Assembly: GCF_009755665.1 (NCBI RefSeq)
Contig: NZ_CP046622.1
Span: 1,054,001-1,118,000 of the forward strand
Direction: 5' to 3'
From: Variovorax paradoxus
GTDB lineage: Bacteria > Pseudomonadota > Gammaproteobacteria > Burkholderiales > Burkholderiaceae_C
DNA length: 64,000 nt
A model generated the notes under the pieces. That model saw only the letters and a program-made list of their open reading frames with translations. It searched no databases and had not been told where the DNA came from. Below are positions 9,173 to 18,319 of this stretch, piece after piece. Each line of letters begins with the position of its first letter. Positions within the stretch are counted from its first letter, which is position 1. The position numbers were made by a program, and so were the translations under genes.

Positions 9173-10612
9173 TCATCGTACACCGGCTTTGGATGCCTTG
9201 CGCGCCATGGCGCCGAGCGTGCGCAGGCCCTTGTCGATCCGCGTGTCCCAGCCGTGGCCGCCGCTCAGCCGCAGGCAATGCGCGTATTTGCCGCTGGCCG
9301 AGAACACGACCCCTGGCGCGAAGCAGATACCTTTCTCGAGCGCCTCTGCAAACAGAAGGCGCGTGTCGGCCGGCTCGGGCAGCTCGACCCACAGCACAAA
9401 GTTTCCTTCGGGCCGCGACACCTTCGTGCCCGGCGGAAACGTCTGCTCGATCACCCGCGTCATGCGTTCGAGGGTGTCGGCAAACTCGCGCCGAATACGG
9501 CGCAGGTGGCGGTCGTAGTCGCCGTTGGAGAGAAAGGTGGCCAGCGCCACCTGGGTGAGCACGGGCGTGGCAAGGCTCGTGGCGAACTTGGTTTCGAGCA
9601 CCCGCGCCATGTACCGGCCGGTCGAGATCCAGCCGATGCGGTAGCCGGGCGCGAGCGTCTTGGAAAAAGAGCCGCAGTAGATGACGTTGTCGTGCGTGTC
9701 GAGCGCGCTGAAGGGCAGGGGGCGCTCCTCGCCGAAGTGAACGTCGCCGTACACGTCGTCCTCGATCAGCGGTACGCCATGCTTCGCGAGCAGGCGCAGC
9801 GCGGCGCGCTTGTTCTCTTCGGGCATGGTGCAGCCCAGCGGATTGCTGAAGCTCGACGCCAGCACGCAGGCGCGCACCTTGCCCGAGGCGACGATGTCGC
9901 CCAGCGCATCGACGTCTACGCCGGTGACGGCATCGGTCGGCAACTCGACGACCTTGAGCCTCTTCGCGCGCAAGACCTGAAGCAGCCCGAAGTAGGTGGG
10001 CGATTCGATCGCGACCGTGTCACCGGGCTCCGTGACCGCGCCGAGCGCGAGCGCCAGCGCCTCGGTGCAGCCGCAGGTAATGGCAATGTCGTCCGGCGAC
10101 AGCGCCTGGCCGTAGCGCAGCGCGCGCCGGGCAATCTCCAGGCGCAGCGACACCTCGCCGCGCGGCGGCGAGTAGGTGTTGCACTGCCCGCCCTTCACGC
10201 GTGCCGTGCGCGCAAGCACGAGGTCGAGCTTGGACGAAGAAAGCAGCCGCTGGTTGGGAATGGCGCAGCCGAGCGGCACTAGGCTGTCGTCCGACGCGTG
10301 CTCCAGCAGGTCGAGCATGAGGCCCGAGAGCTCCACCTTGGCGGGCCGGATCGAATGCCGCGTGGTCGTTGGAACGGGCAAGGCGGGCGACGCCTTGGCA
10401 ACGTAGTAGCCCGACTGCGGCCGCACCTCGAGGATGCCGCGGTCTTCGAGCAGGCGGTAGGCCTGCACGGCCGTGCTGAGGCTGGTGCGTTGCTGCGTGC
10501 TGATCTCCCGCAGCGACGGCGCCCGCATGCCGGGCCGCAGCGCGCCGCGGCCGGCCAGGCCGGCCACGAAATCGGCGACTTCTTCATAGCGAAACCTGGA
10601 AGGCTGTGACAC
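9173..10612 (-). CDS. MocR-type regulator (GntR helix-turn-helix plus aminotransferase domain)
   Basis: A 479-residue protein. Residues about 1-75 are a GntR winged helix (APSLREISTQQRTSLSTAVQ), followed by a linker and a fold-type-I PLP domain with CGCTEALALALG, ASSFSNPLGCTMP, EDDVYGDVHF and the PLP-binding Lys in YCGSFSKTLAPGYRIGW. MocR proteins use the aminotransferase fold as an effector sensor. The gene is divergent from an aminotransferase gene at 10748 with a 135-bp gap containing a perfect inverted repeat, so that gene is the likely target. The effector is unknown, probably an amino compound or PLP. Confidence 0.88.
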   Translation of the reverse strand: MSQPSRFRYEEVADFVAGLAGRGALRPGMRAPSLREISTQQRTSLSTAVQAYRLLEDRGILEVRPQSGYYVAKASPALPVPTTTRHSIRPAKVELSGLMLDLLEHASDDSLVPLGCAIPNQRLLSSSKLDLVLARTARVKGGQCNTYSPPRGEVSLRLEIARRALRYGQALSPDDIAITCGCTEALALALGAVTEPGDTVAIESPTYFGLLQVLRAKRLKVVELPTDAVTGVDVDALGDIVASGKVRACVLASSFSNPLGCTMPEENKRAALRLLAKHGVPLIEDDVYGDVHFGEERPLPFSALDTHDNVIYCGSFSKTLAPGYRIGWISTGRYMARVLETKFATSLATPVLTQVALATFLSNGDYDRHLRRIRREFADTLERMTRVIEQTFPPGTKVSRPEGNFVLWVELPEPADTRLLFAEALEKGICFAPGVVFSASGKYAHCLRLSGGHGWDTRIDKGLRTLGAMARKASKAGVR

Positions 10613-10662
10613 GGCTGGATCCTGCTTTCATGAACGGCACGGCACTCAACTGTACTGCACCA

Positions 10663-10676
10663 AATTTCAAGAAATT
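10663..10676. promoter_or_regulatory. Palindromic operator candidate between MocR gene and aminotransferase gene
   Basis: AATTTCAAGAAATT is a perfect 6-bp inverted repeat around AA. It sits in an AT-rich patch of the 135-bp divergent intergenic region, 51 bases from the MocR start and 72 from the aminotransferase start. Position and symmetry suggest a binding site for the MocR protein; this is inferred from the sequence only. Confidence 0.4.
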
Positions 10677-10747
10677 GTGGCTGTTATCGAAAGTCATGAA
10701 ACGGCAATATCAATGCCGAGCCACACCAACCGATCAAGCAGCAGTAC

Positions 10748-11896
10748 ATGGCACGGTTTCCGGACAACGAGATCATTTCCCTGGTCAGCAAGGCGCCCCG
10801 ATTCGACCTCGCCGAAAGCGTGGGACCGAGCGTGCGGCTCGCGGAACTGATCGGCATGGCCTTCGGGGACGACGCCGATTTTTCGCTGGACTACGGAACG
10901 GCGGCGGGCAACCCGGAGCTGCGGCAGGAGATTGCGAGCGAAAGCGGCGTGCACGCCGACGACGTCGTGGTCACGGTCGGCGGCATGCACGCGCTCTTTC
11001 TCATCGCCTTCACGCTGTGCCAGACGGGCGACGAAGCCATCGTGGCCGAGCCGGTATTTCCGCTCGCACGCAACGCGTTGACCGCGGTGGGCGCCGTGAC
11101 GCGCCCGCTGCCGCTCAGCTTCGACACGGGTTACCGCATCGACCTGGATGAACTTCGAAAACTGCTGTCCCCCAAGACGAAACTGGTGAGCCTGGCCTCG
11201 CCGCAGAACCCCTCAGGCGTTGCGATTCCCGAGCGGACCCTGCGCGAGATCGTGGCGATGCTGGCCGCGCATGCGCCAGATGCCTGGCTGCTGATCGACG
11301 AGACCTACCGCGAGGCCGCCTACGGCGAAGATGCCGCCGCGCCGAGCGCCGCATGCCTCGGGCCGAAGGTCATCTCGGTTTCTTCGCTGTCCAAGTGCCA
11401 TGGGTCGGCGGGCTTGCGCATCGGCTGGGCTATCACCCGCGACACGGCACTGCGCCAGGCGCTGGTGACGGCAAAGTTCAGCACGGTGATCTCGTGCTCG
11501 CCGGTCGACGAGGCGCTTGCACTGGCCGTGTTCAGGCAGCGCGAGCGGATCATTGGCGAGAGGCGCAAGCTCCTCGCGCAGAACCTGCAGCTGGTCGAGA
11601 ACTGGGTGCTGCGCCATCCGGGCCATATCGATTGGGTGCGTCCGGATGCAGGTGCGTTGTGCTGCGTGCGGCTCAAGCCCGGAGTCTTCGACGCCGCGGC
11701 GGTCGAACGCTTCTATGCGACGCTGGCGAGGTACAGCACGCGCGTCGCACCCGGCGCGTGGTTCGGAGACGATCCGCTGGTGTTCCGGCTCGGCTTCGGC
11801 TTGCCCACGCTCACGGCGCTGGCCATTGCGCTGGAGTGCGTATCGGTGGCCTTGACCGAGGCCACGCGGGCGCCGGAGGGCGCGGCCGCTTTCTAG
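10748..11896 (+). CDS. PLP-dependent aminotransferase, class I/II
   Basis: A 382-residue fold-type-I aminotransferase. It shows the cofactor pocket motif VVTVGGMHALFL, the ASPQNPSGVAIP loop, LLIDETYREAAYG and the Schiff-base Lys in SSLSKCHGSAGLRIGW, plus a C-terminal substrate Arg in VFRLGFG. It probably transaminates an amino acid; the specificity is not readable. It is divergent from the MocR-type regulator and ends in a CTAG shared with the convergent kinase gene (4-base overlap). No strong Shine-Dalgarno sequence is visible before the ATG. Confidence 0.88.
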   Translation: MARFPDNEIISLVSKAPRFDLAESVGPSVRLAELIGMAFGDDADFSLDYGTAAGNPELRQEIASESGVHADDVVVTVGGMHALFLIAFTLCQTGDEAIVAEPVFPLARNALTAVGAVTRPLPLSFDTGYRIDLDELRKLLSPKTKLVSLASPQNPSGVAIPERTLREIVAMLAAHAPDAWLLIDETYREAAYGEDAAAPSAACLGPKVISVSSLSKCHGSAGLRIGWAITRDTALRQALVTAKFSTVISCSPVDEALALAVFRQRERIIGERRKLLAQNLQLVENWVLRHPGHIDWVRPDAGALCCVRLKPGVFDAAAVERFYATLARYSTRVAPGAWFGDDPLVFRLGFGLPTLTALAIALECVSVALTEATRAPEGAAAF

Positions 11897-13761
11897 CCCG
11901 TGCTTTGCCCGCGCTGCGTCCAGCGCAGCGACACCCAGGTGCCTTCGCCGCGGCGGCTCTCGATGCGCAACCGCGCGCCGATCGCATCGGCCTGCTCGCG
12001 CAGCCCTACGATCCCGTAGTGCCCTGCGGCCCCCGCGCTCGGCTCGAAGCCGATGCCGTCGTCGCCGATCTCCAGTTCGACTTCATCGCTAGCGACGCTG
12101 TGCAGGCGGATCAGCAGGCGCCGCGCACCCGCATGGCGTTCTACGTTGCGCAGCACTTCCTCGCACATGTGAAACACGGTTTCCGCCGGCTCGGCCGCCA
12201 GGTCTGCGAGCGCGGGGTCCATCTGGCAGTCGAGTTCGACGCCGGTGCGCTCGCTCTGGCTCTTGGCCAGCTCGGCCAGCGCCGCGCCCAAACCGATGTC
12301 GCGCACCGGGTTGCTGCGCAGTTGGTCGATGGCACGGCGTGCCTCGTCCAGCCCGTCGCGCGCCGCGCGCTCGGCCCTGACCAGTTCGTCCGGCAGCGCA
12401 TCGGGCCGGCTCGATGCAAGGTGCTTGAGCACGCGGATCTCGGTGAGCATTGCCATCATCGAATGCGCCAGCGTGTCGTGCAGCCCGCGCGCCAAGCGCA
12501 GGCGCTCGCGCACCACTGCGGCATCGCGTGACTCCTGCGCGAGCCGGCTGATCTCCTCGGTGCGCTGCCGCACGCGCTCGTCCAACTCGGCATTGAGCCG
12601 GCGCAACTCGTCGCGTTCGCGCTGCAGCGTATTCAGCAAACGGTCGAGGGCGCTGCCCAGCCGCGCGGCTTCGTCGGCACCTTGCGGCACCTGGATGCGC
12701 GTTGCGCTTCCGGCCAGCACCGCGTCCGCCGAATGGGCGATCACGCTCACGCGCCGCGTGAGGCGGTGCGCCACGATGATGCCGGCGACAGCGGCCGCCA
12801 GACCCAGCAGGCTCAGCACGATCGAGATGCGCCATTCGATGGCCGTGGCAAATGCCGCGACCGATTCGACCGGCTGGATCACCACGGCCTGCCAGCCGAG
12901 CCGGCGCAGCGTGCCATCGCGGGCGTTGGGCGGAGCGGCGATCAGGTAGGGCCGGTTGTCCAGGAGCCGGCGGGTGCGGATGCGCGTGGGCAGGTCGGAT
13001 CCGTCGTTGCCCAGCCCGGCGACGACAGGGTCGAATGGCGTGATGGGATCGCCCACGTCCTGCCAGCGCTTGCCCAGCAGCACGCCCGGCCCGTGGCGCA
13101 CGACGCCGTCGCGGTCGATCAGCAGCCATTCGCCGGGCGAGGCGCGGATTTCGGCCACCATCTGCTCCACCCAGCTCCAGCTCAGGTTGGCGGCTACCAC
13201 GCCGATGATCGCCCCGTCGGCATTGCGCACCGGTGCGGTGAGCTTCAGGAAGCGTTCGCCCGGCGAGCGGCCTTCCTCGATCCATGCGGCGTTCAGGCCC
13301 TGCGAAATCCAGGCGTGCTGATTGACGTTCTGGCCGACCACCTGCTCGTCGGTCGCCGCGACGATGAAGCCGTCGGCATCGGTCACCGCCAGCCAGATCA
13401 AGTCGGGCACCCCGCGGCGCACCGCCTCGAGTGATCGCTTCAGGCGTGCACCTTCGCTGTGCTGCACGTCTTCCGACAGCATGGCCGCCACCACGCTGAC
13501 CGCTTGCAGGCGCAGCAGCAGCGCGGTGTCGAGCTCGGCGTTGACGTGCTCGGCCGCGGCTTCCAACCGCTGGCCGTGCTGCTCGAGCAGCGTTGCACGC
13601 ACGAAGCTGCGCAGCCACAGGTTGGCCACCAGCGCAAGGCACAGGGTGAGCGCAATCAGCAGCCAGCCGATCGCGGCTGCCATGGAGCGCCGTGGGTCGA
13701 TGCGACGTGCGAGGTTCATTGGCTGCGGATTCTCGCAAACGGCAGCCGTGACTTTCGGCAT
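11893..13761 (-). CDS. Membrane sensor histidine kinase, NarL/DesK-type (HisKA_3)
   Basis: A 622-residue kinase. A transmembrane helix near residues 30-52 is followed by a periplasmic cache-type sensor region (IWLAVTDADGFIVAATDEQVV, ANLSWSWVEQMV), a second helix near 320-345, a HAMP-like segment and coiled coil, the HisKA_3 phospho-acceptor in RLARGLHDTLAHS, and an ATPase domain with CEEVLRNVERHA, GDDGIGF and GLREQADAIGA. ATG 13761 follows GGGGAAG; an internal ATG at 13719 is the alternative. It is divergent from the OxlT-type transporter, and its likely partner regulator lies just beyond that transporter. It may sense a small carboxylate. Confidence 0.88.
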   Translation of the reverse strand: MPKVTAAVCENPQPMNLARRIDPRRSMAAAIGWLLIALTLCLALVANLWLRSFVRATLLEQHGQRLEAAAEHVNAELDTALLLRLQAVSVVAAMLSEDVQHSEGARLKRSLEAVRRGVPDLIWLAVTDADGFIVAATDEQVVGQNVNQHAWISQGLNAAWIEEGRSPGERFLKLTAPVRNADGAIIGVVAANLSWSWVEQMVAEIRASPGEWLLIDRDGVVRHGPGVLLGKRWQDVGDPITPFDPVVAGLGNDGSDLPTRIRTRRLLDNRPYLIAAPPNARDGTLRRLGWQAVVIQPVESVAAFATAIEWRISIVLSLLGLAAAVAGIIVAHRLTRRVSVIAHSADAVLAGSATRIQVPQGADEAARLGSALDRLLNTLQRERDELRRLNAELDERVRQRTEEISRLAQESRDAAVVRERLRLARGLHDTLAHSMMAMLTEIRVLKHLASSRPDALPDELVRAERAARDGLDEARRAIDQLRSNPVRDIGLGAALAELAKSQSERTGVELDCQMDPALADLAAEPAETVFHMCEEVLRNVERHAGARRLLIRLHSVASDEVELEIGDDGIGFEPSAGAAGHYGIVGLREQADAIGARLRIESRRGEGTWVSLRWTQRGQSTG

Positions 13762-13944
13762 GGGTACTTCCCCTGAGTCCTCGGGGTTTGTCTCGATCCG
13801 CCGCGTGACTTCCGGCAGGCGCGCCGGCGGCGGTTTGCGGCAACAGTTGCACCCATCGCGATCCGTGCCCCCAGCGCGACTGAATTCCCAACCCTGCAAC
13901 GTGCCGCGACGCGATCGGCGCGACAACGAATGGAGACGAAGCGA

Positions 13945-15297
13945 ATGACCCCCACTTCCCCGACATACATCTCGTCCGGCGCGCCGCCGCGATTGATCGA
14001 CAACCGCTGGCTGCAGCTGGTAGTCGGCATCGTCTGCATGATCGCCACGGCCAACATCCAGTACGCGTGGACTCTGTTCGTGCCGGAAATCCAGGGCAAG
14101 TTCGGCTGGGAGCGTGCGTCGATCCAGGTCGCCTTCACCATCTTCGTGCTGGTGCAGACCTGGCTCGCGCCCATCGAGGGCTACTTCATCGACAAGTTCG
14201 GACCGCGCCTGATCGTGGCCTTCGGCGCGCTGTTCATCGGCGCGGCCTGGGTCATCAACTCGCAAGCCACGACGCTGTTGGGCTTCTACATTGGCGCGGC
14301 CGTGGGCGGCATTGGCGTGGGCTCGATCTACGCCACCTGCATCAACAACGCGCTCAAGTGGTTTCCTGACCGCCGCGGCCTGGCCGTGGGCCTGACGGCC
14401 GGCGGCTACGGTGCCGGTTCGGCCGCCACCATCCTGCCGATTGCCGCGATGATCGAATCGTCGGGCTTCCAGCAGGCCTTCCTGTTCTTCGGCCTGCTGC
14501 AGGGTTCGCTGGCCTTTGCCGCGGCCTGGTTCCTGCGCCCGCCAAAGGGCAACGAGGTACGCGGATCGAGCAAGGTGGCGCAGAGCCGCCGCGACTACAC
14601 GCTGGGCGAGGCGCTTCGCACCCCGCTGTTCTGGCTGATGATCGTGATGTTCTCGTGCGTGGTCACCGGCGGCATGATGGCCGTGGCCCAACTGGGCGTG
14701 ATCGCACAGGACCTGGGCGTGAAGAACTTCAAGGTCGACCTGTACTTCGTCACCATGGCCGCACTGCCGCTCGCGCTGATGCTCGACCGCGTCATGAACG
14801 GCATCTCGCGTCCGCTGTTCGGCTGGATCTCCGACCACATCGGCCGCGAGAAGACGATGGTGATCGCGTTCACGCTGGAAGGCATCGGCATCATCGCGCT
14901 GGGCTACTTCGGCCACAACCCGTGGGCCTTCCTGATCCTGTCGGGCGTGGTGTTCCTGGCCTGGGGCGAGGTGTATTCGCTGTTCTCCGCACTGGCAGGC
15001 GATGCCTTCGGCACCAAGCACATCGGCAAGATCTACGGCGTGCTGTACTGCGCCAAGGGCATCGGCGCGCTGTTCGTGCCGCTCGGCAACCTGATGATGG
15101 AAGCGACCGGCACCTGGTCGACCGTGCTCTACACCGTGGCGGGCCTCGACCTGTTCGCAGCATTCCTGGCGATCGTCGCGCTGCGGCCGATGCTGGCAAA
15201 GCACACCGCCAGCAATATCGCCGCATCGCATGCGCCTTCGCCGGCGCCTGACCTTGCGATGCCGGGCGGCCTTGCGCCCGCAGGCCGCACGGCCTGA
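13945..15297 (+). CDS. Oxalate/formate-type MFS antiporter
   Basis: A 450-residue transporter of the OxlT branch, recognised by QYAWTLFVPEIQGKFGW near the N terminus, GVGSIYATCINNALKWFPD in helix 4/loop, GLTAGGYGAG, and the C-terminal SALAGDAFGTKHIGKIYG and YCAKGIGAL. ATG 13945 is preceded by GGAGACGAAGCGA and is preferred over 13930. OxlT-type proteins exchange small carboxylates such as oxalate and formate across the inner membrane. The gene sits between a histidine kinase gene and a response regulator gene, so it is probably their target. Oxalate decarboxylation genes are not in the window. Confidence 0.88.
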   Translation: MTPTSPTYISSGAPPRLIDNRWLQLVVGIVCMIATANIQYAWTLFVPEIQGKFGWERASIQVAFTIFVLVQTWLAPIEGYFIDKFGPRLIVAFGALFIGAAWVINSQATTLLGFYIGAAVGGIGVGSIYATCINNALKWFPDRRGLAVGLTAGGYGAGSAATILPIAAMIESSGFQQAFLFFGLLQGSLAFAAAWFLRPPKGNEVRGSSKVAQSRRDYTLGEALRTPLFWLMIVMFSCVVTGGMMAVAQLGVIAQDLGVKNFKVDLYFVTMAALPLALMLDRVMNGISRPLFGWISDHIGREKTMVIAFTLEGIGIIALGYFGHNPWAFLILSGVVFLAWGEVYSLFSALAGDAFGTKHIGKIYGVLYCAKGIGALFVPLGNLMMEATGTWSTVLYTVAGLDLFAAFLAIVALRPMLAKHTASNIAASHAPSPAPDLAMPGGLAPAGRTA

Positions 15298-15321
15298 CCG
15301 GCACCGGCTTCGTTTTTTTCA

Positions 15322-15363
15322 ATGCACCCGTGGAACCGGCTTCGCCGGGGCTACCGGGTGCAT
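15322..15363. terminator. Long hairpin between convergent transporter and response-regulator genes
   Basis: ATGCACCCG at 15322 pairs with CGGGTGCAT at 15355, and an inner CCGGC/GCCGG stem caps it. It lies 25 bases after the transporter stop and 42 bases before the end of the convergent regulator gene. The T-tract is weak on both strands, so it is a probable bidirectional terminator without a classical U-run. Confidence 0.5.
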
Positions 15364-15404
15364 TTGCATTTGCGAAGTTCAGAAGGCGCGACGGGCGCAG
15401 CGCC

Positions 15405-16160
15405 TTATTTCTTGAGCACGAGCACCGCCAGTTCGGTGCGGGTGTTGGCGTGAAGCTTTTGCATGATCCGGCTGACGTGGTTCTTTGCCGTTCCCTCGGC
15501 CAGGTTGAGGGCAGTGGCAATCTGGCGGTTGCCGTAGCCCTTGGCGATCAGCTCGAGCACGGCGGCCTCGCGGTCGGTCAGCGGCTTGGTTGCCGCGTCG
15601 GGCCCCGACAACTCGCCGGGAACAGTGGCCTGCGGCTCGGCGCGCAAATCCGGCGCAGGCGCGGGCGGCGGCTCCTGCGCAACGCGGTCGGCCAGCAGCC
15701 GGAACTGGTCCATCACCTTGCGCGCGATCTGCGGCGTGAGCCGTGATTCGCCGCGATGCACCGCCCGCACGGTGTCCAGCACTTCTTCTTCCGAGGCGTC
15801 CTTGAGAAGATAGGCTTGCGCGCCGGCGCGCACCGCGTCGAAGACCAGGTCGTCGCGGTCGAAGGTGGTCAGCACCATCACGCGCGTGTGCGGCAAGGCG
15901 GCGGAGATTTCGCGCGTGGCGAGCACGCCGCCCTTGCGCGGCATGTGCAGGTCCATCAGTACTACATCAGGCAGCAGGCGGCGTGCCAGCTCCACGGCTT
16001 CGATGCCGTCGGCCGCCTGGCCCACCACTTCGATGTCCGGCGCGGCATCGAGCAGCATGGCCATGCCGCGGCGGATGAGCGCCTGGTCGTCGGCGATCAG
16101 CACGCGGATCCGCGGCGCGGCATGCGGCGCGGGCGCCGACGGCTCGGCAATGGTGCTCAT
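15405..16160 (-). CDS. Response regulator, NarL/FixJ family
   Basis: A 251-residue regulator. The receiver domain (residues about 18-135) has acidic DD in LIADDQ, the phospho-acceptor Asp in VVLMDLHMPRKGG, Thr in VLTTF and Lys in YLLKDASEEE. A proline/alanine-rich linker leads to a LuxR-type helix-turn-helix (LTDREAAVLELIAKGYGN, NLAEGTAKNHVSRIMQKL). It is the natural partner of the HisKA_3 kinase at 11893-13761 though separated from it by the transporter gene. The DUF1330 gene starts the same strand run 8 bases upstream. Confidence 0.9.
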   Translation of the reverse strand: MSTIAEPSAPAPHAAPRIRVLIADDQALIRRGMAMLLDAAPDIEVVGQAADGIEAVELARRLLPDVVLMDLHMPRKGGVLATREISAALPHTRVMVLTTFDRDDLVFDAVRAGAQAYLLKDASEEEVLDTVRAVHRGESRLTPQIARKVMDQFRLLADRVAQEPPPAPAPDLRAEPQATVPGELSGPDAATKPLTDREAAVLELIAKGYGNRQIATALNLAEGTAKNHVSRIMQKLHANTRTELAVLVLKK

Positions 16161-16168
16161 GGCAGGGC

Positions 16169-16459
16169 TCAGACGCCTTCGATGATCCGCAGGTCCCGTT
16201 CGGCGCCGCCGGCGAGTGCCGCAAGCGCGGCCTGGTAGTCGGGGCTGTCATGCACGGCACGGGCTTGCTCGACGCTGTCGAATTCGATCAGCACGGTGCG
16301 CTCCGGCAAGCCGTATTCATAGACCTGGGCGGGCATGCCCCGCGCCAGAAAACGACCGCCGCCCGCAGCGATTGCGGGGCCGGCGAGCTTTGCATAGGCC
16401 GCGAGTTTGTCGGCATCCTTGACGGCACGGTACGCGCTGACCCAATAGGCTTTTGCCAT
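16169..16459 (-). CDS. DUF1330 domain-containing protein
   Basis: A 96-residue protein of the DUF1330 ferredoxin-like fold, with AKAYWVSAYRAVKDADKLAAY, GGRFLARG, RTVLIEFDSVEQA and SPDYQAAL. ATG 16459 follows GAGAG; a longer frame to 16489 has no better signal. The next gene, the response regulator, begins 8 bases after its stop, suggesting co-transcription. No biochemical function is established for the family. Confidence 0.88.
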   Translation of the reverse strand: MAKAYWVSAYRAVKDADKLAAYAKLAGPAIAAGGGRFLARGMPAQVYEYGLPERTVLIEFDSVEQARAVHDSPDYQAALAALAGGAERDLRIIEGV

Positions 16460-16527
16460 GGTGATTTCTCTCAGTTGCAGAGCGAGCAATATAGCTTGCT
16501 CGCCGCTTCACCGCTTGGCTTTGCAAC

Positions 16528-18156
16528 TCAGGATGTGCAGGCGTAGTTGGCCGCCAACCTGGACGCCGCGGCATCGTTCGCCGGCCCGGTGTACCGCGGA
16601 TATTGCGGGTACTGGCACAAGGGCCGGCTGAGCAGAACCGATCCATCGGTATCGCGCTTCTCCGCAACCAGCGTCGCCGGCGCGGCGCTCTTCGCCACCC
16701 ATTGGTCGAGGGCCGTCAGCAGGTCGGCCGTATCGGCGCCTGGTCCTCCGGCGCAGTGGTTTACCCCCGGCGCAATGTAGAAACGCGTGGATGCATCGGC
16801 GGCCGGAGCGCCCACCGCGTTTCGCATGTTGGCGTGGTATTCGACCGTCGACCGGGCGCTGAGCGCGGAATCGTTTCCGCCATGCCACAAGATCAGCTTG
16901 CCGCCGCTGTTGATGAACGGCCGAATGTCCGCGTTGGTCGCGTCGTTGAGTGCGGCCATGGCATAGAGCGCGTTCTGGTTCTGGTCCCAGGGCGTGTAGG
17001 CCAGCGAATCGACGGTCCTGTCGCGCGCCAGGTAGTTTTTGACGGTCGTGTCCTGAAACAGAAACTGCAGCGCCATGGTGACATTGCCGTCGCCGGTGAG
17101 CCAGGTCCGCCAGGCACCGGGGTCGTCCTCATTGCCTGTCAGGTTCCAGCCCGCGTTGCGGAAGGTGGTGCTGCCCGTGAAGGTGGCTTCGGTGGTCCAC
17201 GAGGTCACCACGTCGAGCTGTGCGTCCGACAGGCAGGTGTCCCCGGTATCGGTTCCGCCGGCGCAGCGCAGCGCGGCTACGTTGGCCACTGCCGGCGTGC
17301 ATGCGGCCTGGTTGGACACAACGCCGTCCGCCACGCCGTCGAGCCCGTCGCACGCGTCTCGCACATGCTTGCTCAGCAGAGCCGTTTTCGCAGCGCTGAA
17401 TGCACCGCCTGGCGCGGCAAGCGCCCGCGAATTCCGGTTGAACGCTCCCATGAAGCCGACCCAGTTGTAGGCCGGTGCACGCGCAATGACACCATCGAAA
17501 AGGTTCGGTGAGCGCTGCACTGCCATCAGTGCTTCCCGTCCGCCGTTGGAGCAGCCCTCGAAATACGACTTTGCGGGCAAGGCCCCATAGGCGGTTGCCA
17601 GGGTCTCCGTTGCGGTCGACATCACCGTGGGTACCGAGAGGCTGCCGAACAGTTGGGCGGCGAAGGTATCGGTCAACGCAAAGTTCGCGCTCAGTCCGTT
17701 GTCCTGGTGGCCGGAGTCGCTGGCGACCACGGCGTAGCCTTGGCTGAGCGCCGGTGCGCCGGGCGGTGTGATGGCGCCGTTGTAGCCGCCTCCGCCCTGG
17801 TAGTAGAGCTTGCCGTTCCATACCTCGGGCAGGGAGATCTGGAAGTTGAGCGCCGGCGCTATCGTGCCGGTGACCTTGCAGTACACGGGCGTGCCTGCCG
17901 ACGCCGCCTCCATGGCGGCCGCGAGGGTAGCGCCCGCGACGGTCTTTCCGTTCAGGTCACCGCAGGCCTTTTGAGCCGTGACAGCTGGGGCGGGCGGAGG
18001 ACTTGCCGGTGGTGCGGCTGGAGGGGCGGGGAGCGGCAAGAAGGGCGTACCGTTGCCGGAGTCACCGCCGCCGCAAGCCGCCAGCATCGCCACGCTGACA
18101 GCAGCAGCATGGAGCTTCACGCGAGGCAATGATGCCTTTGAGAGTAAGAAGTGCAT
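16528..18156 (-). CDS. Tannase/feruloyl-esterase family lipoprotein hydrolase
   Basis: A 542-residue secreted esterase. A lipoprotein signal with lipobox MLAACGGG (Cys about 28) is followed by a proline-rich linker. The tannase-family catalytic features are present: the CS pair in FEGCSNGGREA (Ser nucleophile), Asp in WHGGNDSALS, and HC in GVNHCAGG, matching the CS-D-HC arrangement in which a disulfide joins the Ser and His loops. Expected substrates are aromatic esters (gallate, ferulate or phthalate-type). It is on the same strand as, and downstream of, the Crp/Fnr gene (163-bp gap). Confidence 0.88.
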   Translation of the reverse strand: MHFLLSKASLPRVKLHAAAVSVAMLAACGGGDSGNGTPFLPLPAPPAAPPASPPPAPAVTAQKACGDLNGKTVAGATLAAAMEAASAGTPVYCKVTGTIAPALNFQISLPEVWNGKLYYQGGGGYNGAITPPGAPALSQGYAVVASDSGHQDNGLSANFALTDTFAAQLFGSLSVPTVMSTATETLATAYGALPAKSYFEGCSNGGREALMAVQRSPNLFDGVIARAPAYNWVGFMGAFNRNSRALAAPGGAFSAAKTALLSKHVRDACDGLDGVADGVVSNQAACTPAVANVAALRCAGGTDTGDTCLSDAQLDVVTSWTTEATFTGSTTFRNAGWNLTGNEDDPGAWRTWLTGDGNVTMALQFLFQDTTVKNYLARDRTVDSLAYTPWDQNQNALYAMAALNDATNADIRPFINSGGKLILWHGGNDSALSARSTVEYHANMRNAVGAPAADASTRFYIAPGVNHCAGGPGADTADLLTALDQWVAKSAAPATLVAEKRDTDGSVLLSRPLCQYPQYPRYTGPANDAAASRLAANYACTS

Positions 18157-18319
18157 GTCTCTATTCCTTTGTCAGTTCTCTGCCGGCGCACCGCATCGGG
18201 ATTGAGCGATGCCCACCAGATTCTGAAAGGCGAGAACTTGGGCAACTGTTCCAGGACGGACATTCGGGCCGTTAATTTCTAAGGAAAAACCCTCCGGGTT
18301 TCAATGTCCGGCGGCCTTG

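Noticed and set aside
11893..15231. 1112-codon version of the histidine kinase extending over the OxlT gene
   Set aside because: The extension is antisense to a clear transporter gene; the ATG at 13761 has a ribosome site and gives a normal kinase length.
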